From: Flavobacteriales bacterium UBA1494
Lineage (GTDB): Bacteria > Bacteroidota > Bacteroidia > Flavobacteriales_E > Vicingaceae
NCBI GenBank assembly: GCA_905182175.1
Contig: CAJJAT010000012.1
Span: 41,812 to 105,811, forward strand
Reading direction: 5' to 3'
DNA length: 64,000 bases
In this document: positions 41,805 to 50,243 of the stretch, piece by piece
Position numbering within the stretch: position 1 is the stretch's first letter
Layout: every line of letters begins with the position of its first letter
The notes under the pieces: model-generated
The model's input: the letters and a program-made list of their open reading frames with translations, nothing else
What the model was told of the DNA's origin: nothing
Databases searched by the model: none
Position numbers and translations under genes: made by a program

Positions 41805-44099
41805 TTACATTTTCTCTTTCTTCAATTTCCAACGAAAGCCAGCATAAATATTTCGACCAAATATTGGACCCCATACCATGCTTGCGTCAAACTCATTACT
41901 AAATGGGTTTTCTGAATCTATGATAGGTTCGTCTTGTCTAAAATTCAATAAATTTTCAACTCCAGCATAAACTGCCCACCTTTTGTTCAAGTTTCTAGTA
42001 ATTTGTCCACTCAGCAACATAAAATTTGGAGATTCCTCTTCCCTTCTGTCTTCAACAAAATTATCTTGAGTAGAAGGAATTCGCTGCTCACTAAACCATT
42101 GTGTCGTAAAATCGAACATCCAGTTTGCCTCTTTAATTGTTTTCTTGGTTTCATAACCGAGATTAACGAAAAAGCGATGCTCAGGAGTGTAAGGCTGTTG
42201 TAAAAGAGTGGTTTCAGTTATATCATTTCTTGATCTGTAATCAGTTTGTACTTGCACCCACCGATACGCCAATCTTATATCTAGAAACTTTATCAATTCA
42301 TAATCAATTTGCAGTTGAGCCGTATTTGAAAAAGATTCACCATCCAAGTTATAAATATTGACTTCATAGCTATTCTCCATGTCTACTACAACTTGGTTTT
42401 CAAATTGTGTTCGATATACGTCAAAATGGATGCTCCCTTCACGGTAATCTAAAGTAAAAGATTTTGAAACATTGAATCCAAAGTTCCACGCCTTTTCCAT
42501 GTCCAAACCATAAATACCATCTACATTGTCACCCGAAAAATTGAATGCTCTAGAACTAGCCATTAAAGATTGGCGCTCCATTAAAACAGTAGGAGAACGC
42601 TGTCCACTTCCTGCTAAAGCTCTCAATACTGTCGTTTCGTTTAATGCATAGCGTAAATGTAATCTAGGCGATGCAAAAGCTCCGTAATAGTTGTGATAAT
42701 CTCCTCTTAAACCTGCTACCATGGTAAAGTTTGCATTGGGCTTAAAGGTATATTCGAAAAATGCTCCTGGAATTCGCTCGACTCGATCAAAACGTTGGTC
42801 TTCAAAACGCTCATCATATTCATCGTAAACAAAACTTGCTCCAGTTTTAAACTGATGATTGGAATTTCCAATTATTGATTGATAAATAAAATTGGCATAC
42901 CCACTTCTGTGCGTTACATCAAAATCTCTCTCCCCGAATGTAGAATTTTGTTTGTGATTTTTCAACGACCAAAGGAACCCCATACTTTTATATTTGTACC
43001 CGCTAAAAACATAACCCAATTTTCCAAATAGCTCAGTACTTTCTGTGTCAATATTGATTCGATAAGGACCTCTCCAATTCAATTTATTATTATTATCGGA
43101 AATATGATCTTCGGTATGTCCACCTATTTTATCTTCCTTCAAAAAATGAATCCCAATTTGCCCCATCAAACCCTGGTCTGATTTAAACTTCCATCTATTC
43201 AATACGTTAATTTGATTTTGCAAAGGAAAATCTCTAAAATTATCATCGTTAGCATCCACTTCAAAAAGCCTTGTGTTACCGTGCAATAATAAGGTGGTTC
43301 CAACATGCTCCGTAATTTGCTCGGTATGCCCAAAATTCACTTCAGATCTTCCTCCCAAGTTTAAAAAAGCATTAGCAAAAGTCTGCTCACCTTGGTCCGG
43401 TTTCACCAACTCTACATTTATTTGTCCAGCAATACTTTCATAACCGTTCACCACAGAACCTACACCTTTTGTAACTTGAATTGAACTTATCCAGACACCA
43501 GGAATGAAGGAAAGTCCAAAGGAGTTACCTAAACCACGAATTCCGGGCATATTCTCCCGACTTATCATAGTGTATGGTCCATTTAAACCCAACATCCTAA
43601 TTTGCTTTGTTCCGGTTACAGCATCCGTAAAGTTCACATCCACTGCCGGGTTTGTTTCAAAACTCTCTGACAGATTGCAACAAGCGGCTTTAAACAACTC
43701 TTTCTCATTCATAGTAATCGTTGCTAAAGGATTAATGAATGACATTTCTGAAGCTTTACGCCTGTATACAATTTCAACTTCTCCAATATTACTTGAAGTT
43801 TTCTTCAAGCTTATACTGACTATCTCCCTATTGGAAGCAATTTTTGAAGTATCACTAGTATACCCTATAAAAGATGTGATCAAGTATTTGGCTCCTTCAG
43901 GAACTGCTATTCTAAATAAACCATTTGTATCTGTTGTTGTACCATAATTGGTTCCTTGCCAATATACATTGGCAAACGGAATTGGCTCTAAGCGACCTTT
44001 TGAATTTTCATACAGAACAGCCCCGCTAACTTCAGTTTGACTGAACAGCAGGTGAGACCCTACTTGCAAAAGCAAGAGAACTAAAATTATATATTTCAT
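41805..44099 (-). CDS. TonB-dependent receptor, probably for copper or another metal
   Basis: Outer-membrane active transporter, 764 aa. Signal peptide (residues 1-20), a carboxypeptidase-regulatory-like domain (about 23-110: VSGAVLYENSKGRLEPIPFA and GTTTDTNGLFRI), a plug domain (about 130-235: AACCNLSESFETNPAVDV, RMLGLNGPY, and SSIQVTKGVGSVVNGYESIA), then a 22-strand-type barrel ending in YAGFRWKL. The paired Cys in KAACCNLSE is distinctive of the branch found beside HMA-domain proteins. It follows the HMA and HYC_CC_PP genes on the same strand; the context suggests copper uptake or copper-complex handling, by inference. Confidence 0.9.
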   Translation of the reverse strand: MKYIILVLLLLQVGSHLLFSQTEVSGAVLYENSKGRLEPIPFANVYWQGTNYGTTTDTNGLFRIAVPEGAKYLITSFIGYTSDTSKIASNREIVSISLKKTSSNIGEVEIVYRRKASEMSFINPLATITMNEKELFKAACCNLSESFETNPAVDVNFTDAVTGTKQIRMLGLNGPYTMISRENMPGIRGLGNSFGLSFIPGVWISSIQVTKGVGSVVNGYESIAGQINVELVKPDQGEQTFANAFLNLGGRSEVNFGHTEQITEHVGTTLLLHGNTRLFEVDANDDNFRDFPLQNQINVLNRWKFKSDQGLMGQIGIHFLKEDKIGGHTEDHISDNNNKLNWRGPYRINIDTESTELFGKLGYVFSGYKYKSMGFLWSLKNHKQNSTFGERDFDVTHRSGYANFIYQSIIGNSNHQFKTGASFVYDEYDERFEDQRFDRVERIPGAFFEYTFKPNANFTMVAGLRGDYHNYYGAFASPRLHLRYALNETTVLRALAGSGQRSPTVLMERQSLMASSRAFNFSGDNVDGIYGLDMEKAWNFGFNVSKSFTLDYREGSIHFDVYRTQFENQVVVDMENSYEVNIYNLDGESFSNTAQLQIDYELIKFLDIRLAYRWVQVQTDYRSRNDITETTLLQQPYTPEHRFFVNLGYETKKTIKEANWMFDFTTQWFSEQRIPSTQDNFVEDRREEESPNFMLLSGQITRNLNKRWAVYAGVENLLNFRQDEPIIDSENPFSNEFDASMVWGPIFGRNIYAGFRWKLKKEKM

Positions 44100-44111
44100 A
44101 ATATCTACCTT

Positions 44112-44465
44112 TTAGTCTGAACAATTTGCTCCATCTCGGTAACGGCAGCAATTTGGTAGTTTAGCATAGGTAGTGCTGTCTGCCTTGGCAGTAGGTGTGT
44201 CGTGACCATCACCTGAAACAGCATGTTGAATTTTATCCAAATCTGCTTTTTTGGTATTGTACACTACTTTTAAATCTTTTGTCTTCTTATCCCAATCAGC
44301 AACTTTAACACCTTTTACTCGTAAAGCAGATGCCTCAATTCTCTTTTCACAATCGCCGCAAACTCCGTCGACTTTGAACGTAACTTCTTGTACTTTACTT
44401 TCTTTTTTCTGAGCATAACTTGCAGTAAAAGAAAGTATTGATACTATAAATAATAAATTTTTCAT
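44112..44465 (-). CDS. Secreted heavy-metal-associated (HMA) domain protein
   Basis: Periplasmic metal-binding protein, 117 aa from ATG 44465 (a longer frame from 44516 is rejected because the signal peptide MKNLLFIVSILSFTASYA starts here). The HMA fold shows the metal-binding loop VCGDCEKRIE (CxxC; family consensus MxCxxC) and VKGVKVADWDKKTKDLKVVY. The C-terminal KLPNCCRYRDG adds a CC pair, common in the Bacteroidota secreted HMA proteins. It binds soft metals such as Cu(I). It lies 12 bp upstream of the TonB receptor and 47 bp after the HYC_CC_PP gene. Confidence 0.9.
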   Translation of the reverse strand: MKNLLFIVSILSFTASYAQKKESKVQEVTFKVDGVCGDCEKRIEASALRVKGVKVADWDKKTKDLKVVYNTKKADLDKIQHAVSGDGHDTPTAKADSTTYAKLPNCCRYRDGANCSD

Positions 44466-44512
44466 GTTTCTATTTTTTAATGATAAATGATTTTTTAAAA
44501 ACTCATTTAGCA

Positions 44513-44923
44513 TCAACCATAAAAAATTAACTGCTCATATTTTTGATAAAGATCTTTTTTAATTTGCGGGTGTGGCTCATCTACGAATTCACTACTTGTT
44601 GGAGAATTAGACCCAAAAGGTGAGTATAAATATAGCAGTTGAGTAAATGCAAGGAACTGTTTTGATGACAATTGCTGAACCTGTTGCGTTACCAATTCGA
44701 TGTCCAATTGGTAATATTCAGTTTCATCCTCGCAGCAATCAGTTTCTTTTCCTGCAGTACAAGCTTCCTCTCCTCCTTCGTCTGCACATGGATTAGATTG
44801 AATGAAAACACTAATGCCTTCCAATAAATCTCCGCAGTAATGTTTATAAACATTCACGCCTAGTGTGCTGCTCAAAAAAGAGCACATTAAAAACAAAACA
44901 ACAGACGATTTTAAGGCTTTCAC
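44513..44923 (-). CDS. HYC_CC_PP-family secreted protein
   Basis: 136-aa exported protein with signal peptide (MKALKSSVVLFLMCSFLSS). It carries the family marks KHYCGD (HYC) and ETDCCEDE (CC) with further Cys (NPCADEG, EACTAGK); the Pro pair is reduced to DEPHPQI. HYC_CC_PP proteins are small Bacteroidota secreted Cys-rich proteins found with HMA and TonB-receptor genes and are thought to act in metal (copper) handling; experimental function is lacking. The start is GTG 44923, five bases after a -7 box, so it is probably the first gene of the operon. Confidence 0.78.
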   Translation of the reverse strand: MKALKSSVVLFLMCSFLSSTLGVNVYKHYCGDLLEGISVFIQSNPCADEGGEEACTAGKETDCCEDETEYYQLDIELVTQQVQQLSSKQFLAFTQLLYLYSPFGSNSPTSSEFVDEPHPQIKKDLYQKYEQLIFYG

Positions 44924-44927
44924 GATG

Positions 44928-44935
44928 CAAAAATA
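44928..44935 (-). promoter_or_regulatory. -7 element of the HYC_CC_PP/HMA/TonB operon
   Basis: On the minus strand TATTTTTG (TAnnTTTG) ends 4 bp before the GTG start at 44923. Confidence 0.5.
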
Positions 44936-45021
44936 CTAAAGGTTTCACTTCAAATACACTAATTGACATTCGTTAACGAACAATAGAGTGTTTCAAAATA
45001 GAATTAACGCAGTTATAAATC

Positions 45022-45029
45022 TAAATTTG
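45022..45029 (+). promoter_or_regulatory. -7 element of the DEAD-box helicase gene
   Basis: TAAATTTG matches TAnnTTTG and ends 4 bp before the ATG at 45034, again implying a nearly leaderless mRNA. Confidence 0.5.
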
Positions 45030-45033
45030 TAAT

Positions 45034-46344
45034 ATGCATAAGAATTACAAAAGTCAGCAAGAGGTTATTGAAAAATTGGGAATCAAGAAATTAAATCCAA
45101 TGCAGCTAGATGCTCAGAAAACCATTGCGAACGAAAATGAAGTGATTATTCTGTCACCCACTGGTACAGGAAAAACATTGGCTTTCTTACTTCCCTTGTT
45201 AGATAAATTAGATCCTGATTGCACTGAAATTCAAACACTAATATTAGTTCCTTCACGTGAGTTGGCCATTCAAATTAATCAAGTGATCCGTGATATGGGT
45301 TCAGGTTTTAAGACCAATGCTGTTTATGGAGGAAAATCAGGTTCTAAAGATAGAATGGATCTAAAGCACCGACCAGCAATTTTGGTTGGCACGCCGGGAA
45401 GGGTTGCCGATCATATGCGAAGACATACGTTTACAACGGAATTTATCAAAACCTTAGTGCTAGATGAATTCGATAAATCATTAGAAGTAGGTTTTGAAAA
45501 GGAAATGAAAGACATCATTTCATCTCTTTTCAACGTAGAGAGTAAAATTTTAACTTCTGCCACTCAGGGGGTTGAAATACCTTTTTTTGTTAAACTAAAA
45601 CAACCTAAAACACTAAATTACCTCACAAAAACATTAGCTAATCTTGCGCTGAAAAGTATTCTTTCTCCATCTAAAGACAAATTAGAGACCTTAGCCAATG
45701 CCCTGAGTCACATTGGAAATAAATCGGGAATTGTATTTTGTAATTACAAAGCTTCAATTCAACGCTTGAGTGATTTTCTTCAGGAAAAGAATATACCACA
45801 CGGTTGTTTTTATGGAGGAATGGATCAAATTGACAGAGAGCGAGCTTTGATAAAATTTAGAAATGGAACACACCGAGTAATTATTGCAACAGATTTAGCG
45901 GCAAGGGGAATTGATGTACCTGAATTAAATTTTATTATTCACTATCAATTGCCACAAAGAAAAGAAGAGTTTACGCACAGAAATGGGCGTACAGCGAGAA
46001 TGAATGCAAATGGGACAGCGTATATCATTCATTGGAAAGACGAACCGCTACCTGACTTTATTCCGAAAATTGAGACAGAAGAGTTGTTAGATCAACCTTT
46101 ACCTAAGACTCCAGATTGGAAAACCATTTTTGTGTCGGGTGGTAGAAAAGATAAAATTTCGAAAGGCGATATTGCAGGCATCTGCTTTAAAAAGGGAGAA
46201 TTAAAACAAGATGATTTAGGAATAATTGAATTAAAGGATGATTGTGCTTTCGTGGCAGTTAAGACTAAAAAAGCGTTGCAACTTGTAGAAAAACTGAACA
46301 ATACCCACATCAAAAAGAGGAAAGTTCGAGTACACCTTATTTAA
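45034..46344 (+). CDS. DEAD-box ATP-dependent RNA helicase (DbpA-like C-terminal domain)
   Basis: 436 aa. Q-motif region (NPMQLDAQ), motif I SPTGTGKT (about residues 47-54), Ia PSRELAIQ, Ib GTPGR, motif II VLDEFDK (DEFD instead of DEAD), motif III SATQ (for SAT), IV IVFCNYK, V TDLAARGIDVP and VI HRNGRTARM. The last ~75 residues (GRKDKISKGDIAGICFKKGE and the following strand) match the DbpA RNA-binding domain that targets 23S rRNA. DEFD replacing DEAD is unusual but keeps the Asp-Glu pair needed for ATP hydrolysis. It probably acts in ribosome assembly. Monocistronic; its stop abuts the convergent phosphatidyltransferase gene. Confidence 0.92.
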   Translation: MHKNYKSQQEVIEKLGIKKLNPMQLDAQKTIANENEVIILSPTGTGKTLAFLLPLLDKLDPDCTEIQTLILVPSRELAIQINQVIRDMGSGFKTNAVYGGKSGSKDRMDLKHRPAILVGTPGRVADHMRRHTFTTEFIKTLVLDEFDKSLEVGFEKEMKDIISSLFNVESKILTSATQGVEIPFFVKLKQPKTLNYLTKTLANLALKSILSPSKDKLETLANALSHIGNKSGIVFCNYKASIQRLSDFLQEKNIPHGCFYGGMDQIDRERALIKFRNGTHRVIIATDLAARGIDVPELNFIIHYQLPQRKEEFTHRNGRTARMNANGTAYIIHWKDEPLPDFIPKIETEELLDQPLPKTPDWKTIFVSGGRKDKISKGDIAGICFKKGELKQDDLGIIELKDDCAFVAVKTKKALQLVEKLNNTHIKKRKVRVHLI

Positions 46345-47142
46345 TTACAGACTCTTACGTATTCCAATAAAAACGAAAATCATTACTGTATATCCAATAA
46401 AAAAAGGAATAATAAAGGCTTTCAACCCTGCAATTAGCAAGATACTAATTAACAACAATTGAAAACCTAGCCCAAACGTCGAAACTCCCGTCATTAGCCA
46501 ATTGGGAATAATTTTACCTTGCTCTGCATTCTTATCTAATCGGAAAATAATCTTATCGTAAACTGAATAACAGATGGTGTATAAAGCAAATAAAACATTC
46601 ACTGCTTTCTGACTTTCGTTTCCCAAAGCTTTTGGTGTTCCTGACTCTACTACCCTACTTGTGGTGTCTCCATTTAGCTTACTTCGTAAAATAACATAGT
46701 AATAATTGTACAACGTACCTTGCAGCTGGCAGCAGAAAAAAGCAATTATACCGAGGTATATAGAAGCTTCAGTAATGTAGACTATGACCATGAAAATAAT
46801 AAAATTCAGAATAATATCAGAAACTGAGTCCAAGTAACGCCCCGTATAAGATGGAGTATTCTTAATCCTCGCTAACTCGCCATCTACGGCATCTAAAATG
46901 GACTTTAGAACTAAAAATATACCCGCTAACCAGAAGTATCCTTTCAGCATAAATACAATAGAAATTAAACCAGAAATTACAAACCATACGGTTACTTTGA
47001 CCGGCGTAACCCTGGTGTTTTTTAAGGAAGTAGCTATTGTTGTTGCTATTGGTCTGCCGTAATCTGAGAGATCTAGAAACTGATGGGCTTTGGGTAATTT
47101 GGACAAAGGAGAAAGATATAAGTTGGTTGGTAAAAATACCAT
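46345..47142 (-). CDS. CDP-alcohol phosphatidyltransferase family protein
   Basis: Integral membrane enzyme (265 aa, about six helices) that joins a CDP-linked lipid with an alcohol. The complete catalytic signature D-x2-D-G-x2-A-R-x8-G-x3-D-x3-D is present as DAVDGELAR then YTGRYLDSVSD (about residues 88-113). The acceptor (glycerol-phosphate, inositol-like or serine) is not deducible. ATG 47142. It is convergent with the helicase and has no evident partner gene. Confidence 0.88.
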   Translation of the reverse strand: MVFLPTNLYLSPLSKLPKAHQFLDLSDYGRPIATTIATSLKNTRVTPVKVTVWFVISGLISIVFMLKGYFWLAGIFLVLKSILDAVDGELARIKNTPSYTGRYLDSVSDIILNFIIFMVIVYITEASIYLGIIAFFCCQLQGTLYNYYYVILRSKLNGDTTSRVVESGTPKALGNESQKAVNVLFALYTICYSVYDKIIFRLDKNAEQGKIIPNWLMTGVSTFGLGFQLLLISILLIAGLKAFIIPFFIGYTVMIFVFIGIRKSL

Positions 47143-47507
47143 ATAATATGTAGGTATCTAAATGAAAAAAACAAGCTTATTGTTCTATTTTAATTAAAAA
47201 ACATTGGCCTACCTTTGGTAAAAGCGATAGGTCAACTGACAAATAGAAACTTAATTACAGAAATTGAGCTCAAAGATACCTTGCTAATTGAGAATAGTAA
47301 ATTTAACTCACTCATACCTTCTACCAAATTATACTCCCTAAACAACTAGCAACAAACCCATAAAAAATAGAGTCACAATCTTATCAGTTTCTTTCCAAAT
47401 AAAACTGAATACTACTCTAAAAACATTGCAGTTATTCCTGCTGCAATTGATATTCTTTGAAATAATTCATTCATAATTCAACTGAGTAAACTAGCTGTTG
47501 TAGCTCG
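47143..47507. other. Intergenic with a possible decayed fragment
   Basis: About 365 bp. On the minus strand from ATG 47475 there is MNELFQRISIAAGITAMFLE, then TAG, then YSVLFGKKLIRL and another stop, which could be a decayed small membrane protein. This is too short to identify. No terminator is obvious. Confidence 0.35.
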
Positions 47508-47999
47508 TTATTTCAAATGAACAGAGATACTTGAATTTGAGAAAAAATCCATTGTCATCAAAAATTTGGTTTCAGACTTTACACTGTCTTGACTTAGCTC
47601 TTCTTTCTCAAAGTCTTCTGACTGCGTGAATTTTATAAACTCTTCATCAGATAAAGCGGAGTACTCTTGCTCTTCGTTATTATTAAGAAACAGAAATAAT
47701 GAGCCAATACCGACTAGTATGGCAATGGAGGCTACTTCTATACGAAAAGGAGTAAATCGGGTTACTTTGTTTTGGAAATTACCATGCTTGCCCGCTCTAA
47801 ATTTTGCTAATAGCTCTGTTTTTGTTTCCATTATTGGCACTAGATGCTTTAATTGAGCAGTAACATTTGAGATTAAGTCTGAATACTCTTTTAATTCTGT
47901 TGAATCTAAATTTTTAATTAACCATTGTTTTTCTTCCGCAGTCAATTTATCTAGGTCTCCCTTTGCCAATAAAATCAATGCTCTTTCTTCACTTTGCAT
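47508..47999 (-). CDS. Putative anti-sigma factor, single membrane anchor
   Basis: 163 aa with a cytoplasmic N-terminal helical region (residues 1-85: KGDLDKLTAEEKQWLI and onward), one membrane helix (about 90-106: IEVASIAILVGIGSLFLFL) and an acidic periplasmic tail. It begins 1 nt after the stop of the ECF sigma factor, the standard place for a membrane anti-sigma factor. There is no ZAS zinc motif. The assignment rests on topology and position, not on a recognisable domain. Confidence 0.6.
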   Translation of the reverse strand: MQSEERALILLAKGDLDKLTAEEKQWLIKNLDSTELKEYSDLISNVTAQLKHLVPIMETKTELLAKFRAGKHGNFQNKVTRFTPFRIEVASIAILVGIGSLFLFLNNNEEQEYSALSDEEFIKFTQSEDFEKEELSQDSVKSETKFLMTMDFFSNSSISVHLK

Positions 48000-48000
48000 A

Positions 48001-48585
48001 TCAATAAGGATTAAATTCTTTTAATTCATTTGCTAGCTTTTTTAACGTATAAAATAAGCGAGACTTTGTAGTTCCTTCGGAGCATTCCAGTACTTCGCTT
48101 ATTTCTTTTATTGAAAAGCTGTATTTGAATCGCAATAGGAACGAACTCTGGTGATCGTTTCCAAGTTTGTTTAGTTCAAAAGTCAAGTGCTCAGAAAAAA
48201 TTGATGAATCCATCTTTTCCGAGCCCTCTTCCCAATTGCTAACTAAACGATTATCTTCTATATTATTGTATTCAATCTTAGACCTACTAAGTGCCCTATA
48301 TTCATTTTTACATTGGTTGTGAGCCAAAGTATAGAACCAAGTTCGAAAGGTCTTTGTCTCATTAAAACTATCTCCTTTCTCAATTAATTTTACAAATAAG
48401 TTTTGTAGAAAGTCTTCCGCTTTTTCTTTACTCTGAAGCTTTGCATAAAAAAAGTTGAGCATCAGCGTAGAATATCTGTCATAGATTAATCGGAAAGCAA
48501 TTTCATCTCTCTTATTTACAAGAGCAATTAGCTGTTCATCAGTAAATTTATTAGTTGTAGAAGTCCTTTGCAATCTAGTCCTCAA
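48001..48585 (-). CDS. ECF-type RNA polymerase sigma factor
   Basis: 194 aa with the two ECF domains. Region 2 (about residues 18-85): EIAFRLIYDRYSTLMLNFFY, KAEDFLQNLFVKLIEK, FRTWFYTLAHNQCKNEYR. Region 4 (about 130-190): LNKLGNDHQSSFLLRFKYSF, then SIKEISEVLECSEGTTKSRL and FYTLKKL. The start is uncertain: TTG at 48585 overlaps the previous gene by 11 bp, and another TTG (48573) lies just after that gene's stop. A TAATTTTG -7-like sequence (48590-48583) inside the upstream gene could give separate transcription. Paired with the putative anti-sigma gene downstream. The target regulon is unknown. Confidence 0.9.
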   Translation of the reverse strand: MRTRLQRTSTTNKFTDEQLIALVNKRDEIAFRLIYDRYSTLMLNFFYAKLQSKEKAEDFLQNLFVKLIEKGDSFNETKTFRTWFYTLAHNQCKNEYRALSRSKIEYNNIEDNRLVSNWEEGSEKMDSSIFSEHLTFELNKLGNDHQSSFLLRFKYSFSIKEISEVLECSEGTTKSRLFYTLKKLANELKEFNPY

Positions 48586-49141
48586 AATTAGCGTTAGCCG
48601 GAGCTGTTAGCTTTGTTTTACCTGTTTTTTCTTCAGCATCTCCTACAATCTCAAAAGTTAAGTTATCCATCCAAACTTGACCTGTCTCACTCAATAGAAC
48701 CCCATAATTAATGGTTGTACTTCTCTCCGGAACACTTAATACGATTTCATATTTGTTCCAATTGGTAGTTCCTTTTATAGAACGGTCTTGCATGTTATCA
48801 AAACTGACACTTCCTTTTGCATCATCAACTCTCATCCACATTGCTGCCCAACTTTTTACTTCTTCAGATCTAATAAAGCCAGTTAGTTTTACTTTTTTCC
48901 CTTTATACATTTCTGCATCAAATGTTTGCATAATGGTTCCAAAATCGTCTTTTATTTTTGAGGTGTTAGATTTTATAAATGCAACTTTTCCTTTTCTTAC
49001 TGCATCCTCTACTACGCCTATCTCATAAGATCGAGGACTCGAACCAGATAAAAACCAACCTTTAACTTTTTCATCTATTTTAAATGAAAAAAACACAACT
49101 AACAACAATGCAGATGAGATATACAGTATATTCCTTTTCAT
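48575..49141 (-). CDS. Secreted/anchored protein with carbohydrate-binding-like jelly-roll domain
   Basis: 188 aa. N-terminal hydrophobic anchor or signal (residues 4-20), then GWFLSGSSPRSYEIGVVEDA and KGKVAFIKS, GTIMQTFDAEMYKGKKVKLT, KSWAAMWMRVDD, then RSIKGTTNWNKYEIVLSVPE, and TGQVWMDNLTFEIV. This strand order is the CBM-like jelly roll also found in the C-terminal part of some transcription regulators (GSxPxxYExGxD..., YxGKxVRLSG...). The catalytic sites of glycosidases are absent. It heads the sigma/anti-sigma gene pair and might be the signal sensor or a target of that system (inference). Confidence 0.65.
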   Translation of the reverse strand: MKRNILYISSALLLVVFFSFKIDEKVKGWFLSGSSPRSYEIGVVEDAVRKGKVAFIKSNTSKIKDDFGTIMQTFDAEMYKGKKVKLTGFIRSEEVKSWAAMWMRVDDAKGSVSFDNMQDRSIKGTTNWNKYEIVLSVPERSTTINYGVLLSETGQVWMDNLTFEIVGDAEEKTGKTKLTAPANANFED

Positions 49142-49470
49142 AATTTTAAATAGTTAGGTTTTTCAATAGCATATACACCGCTTAATCGGAAGCGTTCAAT
49201 TACATTCGATAAAAATTATACTTCGTCTACGAAAAAGTTGTTTGTGTTTCCCTATTGGACGTTTTCATTTGACCTACTCCAAACATCGCCATTAATATGG
49301 AGGTTGCCTTATTGCCAAATTGAAACATTCATTTAGGAAAAGATAAATAATTGATTTTAAAAGTACTATTGCACAGCAGAGAGCAATGAAAAAACATGAC
49401 CTTCTCCTCATCTTTTTTCCTATAAGTAAAGATTGGTTTACATAGAATAAAGTTGTGATAGATGAACAGG
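49142..49470. other. Intergenic, nothing recognised
   Basis: 329 bp. Overlapping 73-codon frames on the minus strand extend into the hydrolase gene and look spurious. No repeats or terminator were noted. Confidence 0.5.
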
Positions 49471-50238
49471 CTATTTTTGGGCAGAAATAAACGTCGCCAT
49501 TTCCTTTGCCCAAACTTGATAGGTAAATTCTGAGGGATGAACCCCATCACTAAAAAAATCGGTGGTATTAGAAGATATATTCAATCGTTTAGTCCAACCA
49601 TTAATGGTGATTACTTCTGAGTTATAATAGACGTTTTCGTTGTTTTTAACAACTAGTTGAAGTTGCTCACCCAATAGCTCAACTAGGTTACCCACCACAA
49701 ATTTTATGGTTTTAGTAAAAGCAGGAAACTCCTTAATTGGGGGCATGTTGGTAAAATAAATTGGAACACTACCAAAACGAATTCTCAATTCATTTATTAA
49801 ATTTTGAATATCTTGCGCCCATTTTTTTGGAGAGTTTAGCCTAAAGGCGTCATTTCCTCCAAGCCCGATCATAATCATGTGAAAGCGTTGTTCCGTAATT
49901 TTTGAAACAATTTTATGTTGTACTCTTTTAGCGGTATAACCGCTTCTAGCATAAACCTTCCAATGAATTGTCTTATTAAATGAACGCGAAAGCTCTTTTG
50001 CTAAAGTACCTGCAAATCCCTTTTCATGGGTTTCTACTCCAACTCCTGCAACTGTACTTTCTCCTAAAACTAGCAACTTAATCGGCTCAGAACCATTCAC
50101 AGTTGCAGACACGCCTTCTATACCTGTCGCCTCTGGTAACTGCGGTAAATTTTTCCGAATATTTTTTCCTTGAAAATAAAGGATGGGCAGTAAGGGAACT
50201 GAGATTATTAACCCAATAATATACCTGAGTTCAGTCAT
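49471..50238 (-). CDS. SGNH/GDSL-family hydrolase, membrane-anchored
   Basis: 255 aa with an N-terminal hydrophobic segment (residues 5-22) that anchors or exports it. SGNH blocks: block I KLLVLGESTVAGVG (nucleophile Ser in GES), block III GLGGNDAFRL (Gly/Asn oxyanion residues) and block V SDGVHPSE (catalytic Asp and His). It would be an esterase or acyl hydrolase, perhaps acting on lipids or acetylated sugars. It lies 5 bp downstream of the J/KTSC gene on the same strand, suggesting co-transcription. Confidence 0.88.
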   Translation of the reverse strand: MTELRYIIGLIISVPLLPILYFQGKNIRKNLPQLPEATGIEGVSATVNGSEPIKLLVLGESTVAGVGVETHEKGFAGTLAKELSRSFNKTIHWKVYARSGYTAKRVQHKIVSKITEQRFHMIMIGLGGNDAFRLNSPKKWAQDIQNLINELRIRFGSVPIYFTNMPPIKEFPAFTKTIKFVVGNLVELLGEQLQLVVKNNENVYYNSEVITINGWTKRLNISSNTTDFFSDGVHPSEFTYQVWAKEMATFISAQK

Positions 50239-50243
50239 GTAAT

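Noticed and set aside
49015..49045. T-loop-like sequence suggesting a tRNA
   Set aside because: No acceptor stem or anticodon arm around it; it lies inside the jelly-roll protein gene.
49292..49550. Overlapping minus-strand ORFs of 73 codons
   Set aside because: They overlap each other and the SGNH hydrolase gene; shadows.
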